From positions 1-44,480 of the forward strand of contig FLMG01000670.1 of NCBI GenBank assembly GCA_900088475.1: 44,480 bases of DNA. The letters are read 5' to 3'. The stretch comes from Hyphochytrium catenoides. Taxonomy: Eukaryota > Sar > Hyphochytriomycetes > Hyphochytriales > Hyphochytriaceae. Position 1 is the stretch's first letter. The number at the start of each line of letters is the position of its first letter. Of the stretch, positions 22,801-33,057 are shown piece by piece. Under the pieces are notes generated by a model. It was not told the DNA's origin. It made no database searches and was given only the letters and a program-made list of their open reading frames with translations. The translations under genes and the position numbers were made by a program.

Positions 22801-24578
22801 CGTCTCTTTCCAAGTGTGCCTGAGTGTGAACCATTAGAAAGATGAGGTAGCCCTTAACCAAGTGAAGCCTTACCAGAGTCTTCGTGTTCCTCGAACTTTC
22901 GCTTTCCGCTTTGCACTTGGCCCAAAAGAATCTCCTCAAGGATGGAAGTGCTGGCTGCCGCCAAACCAGGTATCCTTGTGTACACATTCCTCAAAATCAC
23001 AGAAAGCGCTTGAAATAGCACTGCGTGCAAATAATGCATATTCAAAGATGGCTTCTTGTCTGCGTGTTGTCTGACCCCTGCGTTGGTCTGTGTCAACGCC
23101 TCCATGAATATTTGAAGCCGTTCTACTGCTTCCAGTGGCCAATGCTTCGAGAGCGTAGCAAAGAGTAGCACATACAAGTGCAGTCGCCCTTTTTCACCGG
23201 CGTCTTCAAGAAACTCAACCCTAGATGATATTAAGGTCGACTCCAGGGATCCCAGTACTTCCTTGAGCAATCTGGCGAGATGAAAGGGCATCCGCTTTAT
23301 AGGGCCCCGCTTCTGATGTGACTTTGACGGCGCGTGCCTGGAGTCTCCATACGAGAGACCTTCATCGAGATAGGTCGTGCTGAGTGTGTCAAAACAAGAG
23401 AGAGACGCCATATACACCTCTTGTCTTTCCGAGTTGTTCCAATCTAGGAGATGATGGTAATCTACTGCCTTCGGTATGAGGACTTTAATAAAGATGCCCA
23501 TAAGGACTTCCATAATACGCTCCACGTGCTGAGAGTAGAGAGTCGTCTGTATATTTCGCAAGACGCTCGGCCGACCCAGCTCGCTAATTAGCTCAAGAGT
23601 GGCTAAGACGAGTCTGGATGGCACCTCCTTCGTCATCAAACCAAGGCACTTCCACGCAAGATTTAGAGACCGTATTAACAGATCTGGGGAGGCTGCGGAC
23701 CTCTGCCATTGACTAGAAATCAACATCTGAAGAAGATGTAAGCAGACAGTGCGGCATCTGTCTAGATCACTGACAGATCTGAGATGTAGAATGGGAGCAG
23801 GAGAGGCGTTACGGTCTTTGAATGAGCCTTCATCCTTCTTGTTCCGCTGTGTGGAGCCGTCACGCGCCCCAATAGCGTTATCTAGCTGCAAACAGCATGG
23901 TAAGAAGGAGATGTCATCTGGCATGGTGCCTTCATCCTGTCCCTTCTCCTGGCTCTTTCGGTGTGAGAAATGCTCAAACGCGGTAATGGCGTAAGAGATT
24001 TTGATGCCTGCGGCATTCCCAGAGGAGGAATCATCCTGGTGGTCTTCTTCCGAGTGGTCTGGCAAGCTGTCATCCTCCTCGACTTGAAGTGCAACAAGGA
24101 GCAAGTCTTCGTTCAGGTTGATAGCGTCTTCTAAGATATGTGTGACGCAGTGCGGTTCACTGGACCCAAGCAAGAGTACTAGCTGCGTGATGGTACGTTG
24201 CAACTCGAGAATAACACTCTCACACTTCTTTGCGAATGCCAAGGAAAGCAGTGCCAGGATGCTTGGAAAAACCTGCGTAACACTCCCATTGTCAAAGACA
24301 GCATGTGAATGTGGACATACTTCTTCCTCCAACAACAGTCCAACCAGAAGGCAGTAGTACCTAACCGCCTCTGGGCTGGATTCTGGACTTTGAAGATGCC
24401 TCGTCAGCTTGGGAAGCACCCTTTTCAACCGACGAAGGATTTTCTGGCAAGTTGAAGAGCCTCTAGGCTCACCGGGCTGTGCAGTACCGCCATCAGGTCC
24501 AAGGCTGCCATGTACCTTGCGATGTCCGCGCAACTCCTTCAGCAGCTGCTCGAACGTTCTGTCCGAGGCGCTGCCCAT
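13900..24578 (-). CDS. ATR: ATR/Mec1/Rad3-type checkpoint protein kinase
   Basis: This PIKK kinase senses RPA-coated single-stranded DNA with its partner ATRIP and signals replication stress and DNA damage. Eight exons join in frame to about 3275 residues: 22874-24578, 20928-22819, 16047-20861, 15635-15886, 15322-15507, 14958-15131, 14770-14891, 13900-14581. Most of the first 2000 residues look like helical HEAT repeats. A UME domain lies near 1435-1545 (RIRALKCIQKLLTLVG). The FAT domain covers roughly 2000-2780 (SGDWSDALMCYEK). The kinase domain covers about 2880-3240, with GSDGLVYSFLCK, RKDARMMEFN, catalytic loop GLGDRHGENLL near 3085 and HVDFD as metal-binding motif. The FATC end is QMYFGWMPFL. 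The ATR-type NSKEKPKRI and FHAWFLKNFPDP segments separate it from ATM and TOR. It is longer than human ATR (2644 residues); the extra length lies in the N-terminal and middle parts. The ATG at 24578 is the first in frame. Confidence 0.97.
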
Positions 24579-25057
24579 GGCTCAGGAGCCAGTTAGGTAG
24601 TTTTGCCCCATTCCTTCTAGCCTATGGGCACCAAACTCCTGCCGCTATCAGCTCTCTTCTTCACCATCTAATTGATTCCTTCGCCCCATCCCGGCCCTCC
24701 TTCAGGGGCTCCTCCGGGTACCAGGCCGATTCCATAATAACCTAGATAAGAGCTGTGCTTCTCTGCAGGTCTTGGAACTCTCTGGAGGCCCCATCCACCT
24801 AGAGAAGAAGTGCAATTGGGGTCGGTCTTTCACCTTCATCGTCGTCTCTGATCACGCTCTGTGTCCTCCTCCACATCATCGTCCGATCGGCGCGGCAAAG
24901 CATCTTTCCTTTGGCGGGAATCAGAAACCCTTGTCTGAGAGTTCATGATGTACATCTCGTACATCGTCGCACGAACTCAATTTGGTGGATTCGCATACGT
25001 GACTGTACGACGTGGAACACGCGACGAACAACAACAACAGGATCTTCAAAGGGTGAA
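24579..25057. other. Divergent region upstream of ATR, with a possible uORF
   Basis: This region separates the ATR start from the small plus-strand gene and should hold both promoters. A plus-strand frame starting with two ATGs at 24945 and 24948 runs to a TGA at 25068-25070. It would overlap the ATG at 25058 and could act as an inhibitory uORF if the transcript begins upstream of it. No TATA element or known factor site stands out. Confidence 0.3.
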
Positions 25058-25519
25058 ATGTGGAGACTGATGATTGAGGCGACAAACACGATGATCAAGA
25101 GATCGCGCCAAATAGAATCGCAGCACAAAGCGACACGGCGGCTGTTGAAGATCAAAGAACGGAGGTTTGAGAGAGAGATTGACCGACCAGGAGCTTTGTT
25201 GTCGTTGGCGAGCAATGTTGGCTGCCTGCTGGGCACTCTACCACCCTTGCGGGAAGGTCATAGGTTTCTCTTAGCTCTCTTCATGATCCCTGCCACACTG
25301 TGGCAGGTGTAAGTCTGGGGTGCATGACTCTACCATTGGCTGGAATTCAGCTGGGACACTTTCCTTGAGCGGACAAAAGAGTCCAGAGCCGTTGACGGTG
25401 CTGCCAGGCTATCCCATGTAGATGGTAGTGCTTACTTTGACTGGCGTGAAGAGGTTTTGCAGCCGCCATACAGGATGCTCTGCTGCTTGCCCCTATTGGA
25501 AGGAGCCCTTCATGGGTGA
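25058..25519 (+). CDS. Possible small membrane protein just upstream of the USP32-type gene
   Basis: Two exons, 25058-25308 and 25351-25519, join to 139 residues. The donor GT/GTAAGT at 25309 is strong; the 42-nt intron is the shortest in the window. Residues 1-42 are basic and helical (RRLLKIKERRFER). Residues about 45-85 hold two hydrophobic stretches (LLSLASNVGCLLG and RFLLALFMIPATLW) split by a Pro-rich turn. The tail contains FDWREEVLQPPYRMLCCLPL. I do not recognise a family. Unspliced, the frame stops after 84 residues. If exon 1 instead ended at CAG (25306) and joined an acceptor at 25473, it would read in frame into the USP32-type gene, so this could be its 5' part. The stop lies 23 nt before the next start codon. 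Confidence 0.4.
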
Positions 25520-25542
25520 AAGTGCTTGGCATAGCTCTAATC

Positions 25543-28500
25543 ATGAAGAGATTCAATAAGAAATCCGGACCATGCCTCATACCCGTGGAGGTGGCGGTGA
25601 GGCTTTTGGGCATCGGCCGTTTCCGTATGTTGGAGCGTGCTTTTCACCGAGCTCGCGGTTATGGCCCTATGTCCGAAGAGGTTTTTCAGAAGGTTATCTT
25701 TGGAGAGCTCTTCCCTAATTTTCCTAACCCAATCTCCTCGCGATTGTTCAATGTCTTTGATGTCAATCACTGCGGCGAGCTTACGGCTCAGCAGTTCGTG
25801 ACCGCTATAGCGCTTATCACGAAAGGCAGCCTGGAAGAGCAAATCAATGTGCTATGTCTCTTCTACGACCGGCTGGGAGTAGGACTCATCTTCAAGGAAG
25901 ATATTTATTATTACCTTCAAAAAATTGATGACGGTAATGGGCTTAGAGGGGGTGGTATGGACTTCAGAGCTGCGCGGTCTGCAGTTGACGATCTCTTCCT
26001 TCAGAAAGGGAAAACAAGCCTGACACGAGGTAGGGGCGAAAACGCGTTAAGCAGTCCATTCAGTTATAACGCCTCACGCATTGGTATCTAGCAGAAAGAG
26101 CTGGGAAGAAGATTCCATCTGGGTTGAACGGACTTGTGACCAAGGACCATATCACATATGAGGATTTCTCTTCTTGGGCGATACCTAATTTGCATAATCC
26201 CCTGTGCTTGTGGCTCTCAGTGGTACAGCTAGCCTTTGACAGGCTTAAATTTGACGACGACTTTGGGAAAGAGCCGAATGAGAATCTGGTCAGAGCGGGC
26301 CTTCCTACAGAGAGTATGATGTCAACCATGAGCCCCATGTTCAACGGCTGGGGACGAGATTTGGATATGCAGGAGCATGATGTTGACCCTGTCAATGAGT
26401 TGCCTTTCTCTGTGTCATTTGCGGATATGCTGGGCCTCCGAAGCTCAATGGAGTACTTCACCTCGAAGATATTATCCATTATGGATATCAAGACCGTCAC
26501 CAGTCTGTGGCAAATCAGCTTCAGCTCTGCAAATGAGCTTAATGTCCTTTATCATGCGATCCAGAGCGTCATTCGCTGGAATCAAGGCAGCCATCTGGTA
26601 GACTTAGAAATGATAGAGTATGGCGTCGTCGGCAGACTCAGCACGGGAATCCCTAGGTAAGTGCAAATATCTTTCTAGCAAGGGTATCTGAGACTAGGTA
26701 TTCGCTGTTTGTGTTGAGCTAACAGCTCGATCTCCGTAGCCTTATGACAGCCGGTGTTTGCACGAGTATGTTGTCTGGCTTGTTTCTATCGCTGTACAGA
26801 GCAGCTTGTTGGTCATTTTTGTTTCAGGATGGTACTAGCTGCCACTGATTGTAGTTGACTCTTTTTACAGACCTCTGTTAGAGCGCATATTCCAAGCCCT
26901 GCAATCACCGATATCTCCATCGGGATGCATTGACATCTTCCATTTTGGTATAGGACTGGGTTGGTATTGCTCTCAGAACGTTGAGTACTGCCTAGAGCTT
27001 TGCTTCCACCTCTATGATACCGACAATGACCAACTTCTAACACCTGAGGAAGTTAGGGCAGTTTTGGCGGAGTCGTACTGGACGGTACAAGCTTTATCCA
27101 TTACCTCTCGTTTACCCTCTATACCAAGTCTCAGGCGGAAGCTTTCAAACTCCTATTCTAGGGCTTCCATCGCGCGCCAAGCCTTTCTAAAGGGTGGAGA
27201 TTTTGGAGATTCTTTGCAGCCTCGGATGGGCTCACCGCTTCTCTCAGATCAATCTCCCTCATCATCTCCTTCAGTACAATCACCAAAGACCTGCGACTTC
27301 CCTTACTGTTTCCTGGATAAAGAGCTGCTTCCAAGGATCGACGCTCTCATCCAAAAGATAGAAAAGTTTAGCGTGATTCAATGGCCCTCGAGACCCGCTA
27401 GAGATGATCGTAACACCGATCCGCATCTTATTGGTCTGAAAGCGTATAAGCGGTGGCTGCGAGAAGAGTCGGAGGCAAGTACACTGCTTAGGGAAATACA
27501 GGACCTGACCGCCAAAGACCTTTTTGAGCGACCCGCTTCTTTCCGTGACGAAAGTGCTATAATCAAGAGTATCTGGGAGCCTTTTAACCCCCAGCAGCCG
27601 GGTAGTCCTGGAACTGAGTGGTGCCTACTATCATCAAGGTGGTGGAATGACTTCTGCGAAGCCGTCGGTCTACCGAGGATTGACCTGGAGGCTCAAGATG
27701 CAGTTGTCATGCACGAAAGAGAGAGCAAGGTCATGTTTGAATCTGCTGACACTTCTCAACCATTTGATACGAATGCTGTGGAAGTGAAGTTGACAAAGAA
27801 TAAGAACATAGGACTGAGTCCCATCGATAACTCCAATCTCTTGGTGCTCGGGTCTACAGGCAAACTGAGAGCCAATCTTCACTTCCTGTATGACTATATT
27901 CTTGTCAGCTACAGAGTGTGGACCGTTCTTAAGCATTGGTATGGTGCGAGCATTGAACTTTGCCGCAGCGTGGTTGACTTTGGTGACGGCAGGTATCAGC
28001 TTGAACTCTACCCCATAACTGTGCATTTTTATCTGGACAAAGGAGCTGACAAGTCAGATACATCCACTCCGATTGCTAGCAGAGAATACAGCAGGACCCT
28101 CAGAGTCGGCGAGCTGGAGCAAAGGGCCATAGAGCTGCTATATTCTAAGAGCGTAGGTCAAAAGGTAGTTGTTGCGGAAGTAATTGGCAAGTCCTGCATA
28201 CCAGGCGCCGCTCAGGGCCCTCGCAAAATGGTCCGACTTTGGATTTCATCAGATGACGATCCCTGTTGGCAACCTCTAAAGGCGGAAGACCCGGAGGCTT
28301 CGTTGGGCTCGCTACAGCTAGTTGACGGGCATAAGGTCCTGATAGAGTGCAGGGACAGTAATGGAGAATTTCCGAGAGACAGTCTTGCCTCCGATAGAGC
28401 CATCAGCAGGCACGTCCGGGAGAAGCGCCTCTCAGGCCTTGTCGGGCTGTACAACCTTGGTAACACCTGCTATTTGAACAGTGCTATACAGTGCCTGGCT

Positions 28501-31418
28501 CACGCTCCACTCTTCGCGGAGTACCTCACTACGGGCGAATACCTATTTGACATCAACCCCAGGAACCCCATGGGGTCAGGCGGCGCTTTGGCCACTGCCT
28601 ATGGAGCGCTCATTTCTGCTATGTGGAAGGAGGATGGCCAGCCTCGACTGGCGCCAAGAAACCTCAAGGAGGTAGTGTCAACATTAAACAGTCAATTCGA
28701 CGGACTATATCAACAAGATGCCCAGGAGCTTTTATCTCTCCTACTGGCTACGCTAAGTGAGGATCTAAACAGAGTGACCAAGAAGCCCTACACAGAGCAA
28801 AAGGACAGTGGAGACAGAGATGACATGACGGTCGCTGAAGAGTGGTGGCGGAATCATTGCATGAGAGAGGCCTCCGTTGTCACAGCGCTTTTCACTGGAC
28901 AATACAAGTCCTTGCTTACCTGCAAAACCTGCAACTTTGCAAGCGCGCGATTCGAGCCGTTTCTCTTTTTGCAACTGTCACTGCCAGAACCGACTACCAT
29001 CAAGGTTCATGTCGACGTCTTTCCCCGTAACAAAGCCGTTGTTAAGAATGCCAAAGTCGCAGCATGTATCCCAACTGGGCATCATAAAATGGTAGTTGAG
29101 GTCCCAATAGCATCTCCAACGGTCATGGAAGTTCTGGGGCAGGTCGCGAAATCACCGTTCTGGACAGAAACGTTGGGCAGGTCTTCGGGACCATCAGTCA
29201 AGGACCTACTGGCTGTCCAGCTTGCTGAGACTTACGTGCACAATACACTATCTCCTGAAAAGCTCCTTCCTATATCCAGACACAACGACAAGCCTTTAGG
29301 GACAGGCAGTTGTCAAGCGAACTGCCTATCAGTATTTGAGCTCGATAAGCAGCCCCTGATCGAGGACGTAGAGACAGATGACTCAGACTCGGATGGCTTC
29401 GAAATGACCCGGTCGCCAGTCGCAGTCCCAGCAGACTCAAAGTTAACCTCTGCGCTACCGTCTCTTTACAGGGTAGGGAGCCTCGTTCTGGCTGAGTACC
29501 AGGGACTAGGCTCTGGGGCTGAGGCATCTTCCCCTCCGCAAAGGGAGAGAATGATGCTTCCTGCTGTGGTCACTGCAGTCAACAATGACCGTACCCTCGC
29601 TTTGGAGTTCGACACTGCAGGCACAGCTTTGGAAGCCAAAGGCAAGCTCTCTACTCAAGGGGTTGACCCGAAGAGAGTTTGTCGAATTATCAATCCTTCC
29701 TGTGCCACAATCTACATAGTCCATCGCAGGCTACAGCTAATGCCTTTCTACTTCGTGAGCCCTTTCAAACCAGTCTGCTTCAGTCTGCCAGGAATTTTAA
29801 GGATCATGACTGTCAGTCTGACTGGAGAAAAGCTCTATGAAATATTGGCAGATGAGATTGAGAGTGTTCTGTCGCTAACAGATGGTGAGAGCTCGCCATT
29901 GGCCAAGAATGCCCTTTCTTGGAAGCAGACAAAGGGAAGAATCTCATCATTATCATCTCAGCATCAGTTCAAACAATGGGGCTTCAGGGTGTGCCGAGTC
30001 AATAGAAATGGGGTCGGCTGTTCTAGCTGCGGATGGGTGGTGGGCTGCCTCGGATGTCCTATTCCTTCCGATGCTTCCAAGATTCTCCTTTCAGACGGAG
30101 AGACAGTGGCCATTGATTGGGGCACAGGTAATAACCGACCACAGATTTCAGTCCCCTCTACCACTTCCTGGCGACAGTCGGCGTTCTCCGTTTTTTCCAT
30201 CACGAGAACCTAGACCTTGTGATGTGAAGTGCTGTCATTCTCTGCGTTCAGCTGTGATACAACCCCGACCTCCATCCTTGACTAGTACCTCGCAAATCAT
30301 TCACCTCTACCTGGCTTATGTGCCCCTGCGTTTTTGCTCCTTTCTTCTTGCCAGACCTGATCAAGTTTTACGACGTGGAAAAACCGATCCAACCCGCTAA
30401 TTTTGAAGTAGGCGAGGCGGAGGTCTTCAAAGCAAAGGACCAGTTACAGGTATGTGCCTGGCCGTTGTAGGAGGTCCACCCATCAAAATCCGTACACTAA
30501 GAAGATCCGATTTATTCTTTTCTTCTACGGCTGCTCAAGGACTGTTTGCGGTCCTTCACAATGAAAGAGACATTGACAGCTATGTGCTCTAGCTGTACGA
30601 AGAAAAAAGGTGGACAAGATCCCTGCACCACGGAGCAAGAAAAGGTCATGAACCTCTGGGCGCTACCCCCACTATTGATCATCCAGCTCAAACGCTTCAA
30701 GTTCACGGGGACGAGAAACTATAAACTTGACAACATCGTCTCCTTTCCTCTCAACGACTTGGACCTCCAAGACTTTCTGTGTCCTTGGCCTATGGCGAGT
30801 CGCAATTCGCAACAGAAGTGCGAAAGGCGAGGGTACTCCACAGATGACCCGGCAGGTAGCGAGATGACCGAGGTGGGAGTAAAAGCGGAAGGCGATGGCT
30901 CACTCTCTTCCTCCAATGGGAATTGCCAAGGTGTTGCCAGTGAGCAACATAGAGAAAACTCTACATCTCCAGTGATTAGCGGGGACATCCTTGATGATGT
31001 GACCAAGTTCCCTCTCCGCTTGTTGAGTAGAGAGCACACAAGGTATGATCTCTTCGGCGTTGTGAACCACAGCGGACAGATCGGCGCAGGGCACTACACG
31101 GCCTATGCGAAGCATTCGTTTTCGGACAACGACAAAGCAGAGAGTGCGAAGTGGTACTGCTTCGACGATTCCAAAGTCTATGAAGTAGGAGAGCACGACA
31201 TTCAAAGCAGTGGGGCCTACCTTCTCTTCTACGTGCGTAAGGATATGAGAGGTAAATCGATCCAGGAGCTGCTGCCGAGGGCGCATGATAGGCCCATAGA
31301 TCTTAGCATCATTCAGCGACCAAAGGCGGCAAGCACGCAAAAGACCCAATCGACGTCGGCAATTGCAAAGACAAGTAACAGTGCCAGCCAGAGTGAGACG
31401 AACTGCTTGGTGATGTGA
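25543..31418 (+). CDS. USP32: USP32-type ubiquitin-specific protease with EF-hand, DUSP and USP domains and a CaaX end
   Basis: This cysteine protease removes ubiquitin from proteins; human USP32 acts on Golgi and endosomal membranes. Six exons join to 1769 residues: 25543-26029, 26092-26656, 26740-26766 (27 nt), 26871-30127, 30355-30449, 30540-31418. An EF-hand region covers residues 1-430, with a canonical calcium loop at 409-420 (DTDNDQLLTPEE) and a degenerate one earlier (DVNHCGELTAQQ). A DUSP domain follows, with EWCLLSSRWWNDF near 600. The USP core has catalytic C893 (YNLGNTCYLNSAIQCL), His1662 (GAGHYTAYAK) and the FDDS Asp near 1686. Zinc pairs LTCKTC and MCSSC match USP32. A Tudor-like segment (about 1225-1300) interrupts the core. 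The protein ends in CLVM, a prenylation box like that of human USP32. The ATG at 25543 is the first usable one, but the frame is open upstream and an extra 5' exon is possible. Confidence 0.93.
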
Positions 31419-33057
31419 ATCCCAAACTGACCCATTGACAATCGGTTCTTAGAGTGTGGGTCACCTTTCTCAACCCTCTTCATACAGTTTTGTTGCTGGG
31501 ACCCTACCTGTCACGTGGGTTGAAGTTTGCGTACGAAGTTTTGATAGGGTTCGTTGCTCCTTCCCAGAGCAAAATGTATACGATCGTGCGACCCTGCTTG
31601 CATGAGGCCCTAGAGGAGCTAAATAAGACTCTTCATTAGCAAATTGTACGATGGCAACTCTATCTACAACTTTAGCCAGCACCAAGAAAATCTATCCACT
31701 TATAGGGCCACATACACCTGACTGGATGGCGACGCTGTTCTTTTTGAAAAAACTGTGAAATAGCTTGCAGTGGAGGCTTGCCGGACGCGTCCACATAGGT
31801 AGCCCCATATCCGGGCCCCGTGATCCAGAGCTCTCTAAACAATCTAATCAGTATCGACATCAGTGTCCGACCTTTTAATCTAATAACCTTCTTTTAGAGG
31901 GCGCGGAGGCTGGGTATGGCATAAAATAGTCTCTACCTGCCCCAGTCCGATAAACGAAAGAGTGTCCGAGTTAACTATCAATGGGAGGGAGTCCGAAAGA
32001 CACCGGGGACTCTCCTAGGACCATCTCAACCTTGGTAACTTTTTGTCTTATGTCAATTATTAGAGCTGTTGACTGGGTAGGAGGCGACGCAAGACAGAGC
32101 TGGAAGCAAGTGCACAACAGATAATTGATAAACGAACCAGACCCTAGGATTAGCTTATATTTAGCTCTCTGGTCAGTGGGAACCATTCTGGAAGTCCCTC
32201 AGCAAGCACTTGTTGACCTCGAACCTCGCTACTGGAAAGTACTGATTGTCAGATACCGTAATGGGCTCCCCAACCAAAAGAATCAGTAAAACTCGACAAA
32301 AAGACAACCGTAGCTCCATCTCCTGTATCCTATCCCCAACATCTCAGCAAGATCTCGCGACAGATTGATACAGGTGGTGCCACCGCTCAAATGAAGCTCT
32401 GGAAAGCCAGAATCCTAAGCAGTGAAGAAGGCAACAAAAATCTGCGAACGAGTCTGGCAGAATCTTCAAGATCTTCAGCAAACTCTTTGATCACATTCCT
32501 GACCGACATTGATTGGCTTTTCTATAACCTGAATCTCTTATAGCTTATTCCTGATTCCTGATTTCTGAGCTTTCGCCTTTCGGGCTTTTGAGCTTGAAGG
32601 TTCATACTACACGCTGTCCGACGATAACGACAACAACGAATCAAGATTATTTGCAACAATCATTGCAGATCTTGCGGACCAGCAGGCGGTGAATCTGTCG
32701 TCATTCTCTGCTGGAAGTGTATTGAGAATAGAACATAGGCGGATTATCTTTGGGCATGGCCTTGAGAGGTGGTGGTGGATGGCTACAGCTTCCAGGACCA
32801 TTGTCATCGCCATTGTCGGCTCCAGCAACCGTGTGACCGCGGGCGAAGAACTCTGGGCTTGTCGCTCTTCTGGAGCTTCTTGACTCCTGGCGCTTCGTGT
32901 AAGGGCTCTCTGAGGCCTGCCTAGTGAACCTGCATCCGTACATAGAACCGCCAGAGCCGCTACCTTGGGGCCATTGCGCCTCGGCAACATTCCAAGACTG
33001 GCGAACTAGGTTGGAAGAGTTCTTTGGCATCGCCGCAACCCAACTTGATCTCCAAAA
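31419..33057. other. Long intergenic region between the USP32-type and NAA15 genes
   Basis: About 1.6 kb without a convincing gene. The left part should hold the USP32 3' UTR and the right part the NAA15 promoter and 5' UTR. Two minus-strand frames deserve mention: 31672-31860 (listed separately) and 32701-33030 (109 codons from an ATG 28 nt from the NAA15 start, Gly/Ser/Pro-rich with no domain). 31900-32600 holds nothing I recognise. Confidence 0.35.
31672..31860 (-). CDS. Possible small hypothetical protein
   Basis: An ATG at 31860 opens 62 codons on the minus strand. The product starts MSILIRLFRELWITGPGYG and ends WPYKWIDFLGAG. The amphipathic basic start and aromatic-rich ending look more like a small mitochondrial protein than like random translation. 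However, I cannot assign a family, no intron or conserved neighbour supports it, and 62 codons is within chance. It would converge with the USP32-type gene. Confidence 0.2.
   Translation of the reverse strand: MSILIRLFRELWITGPGYGATYVDASGKPPLQAISQFFQKEQRRHPVRCMWPYKWIDFLGAG

Noticed and set aside
29882-30400. 172-codon plus-strand frame at the end of the large USP32 exon
   Set aside because: Alternative frame across an exon-intron boundary; the USP core reads cleanly in the other frame through the intron at 30128-30354.
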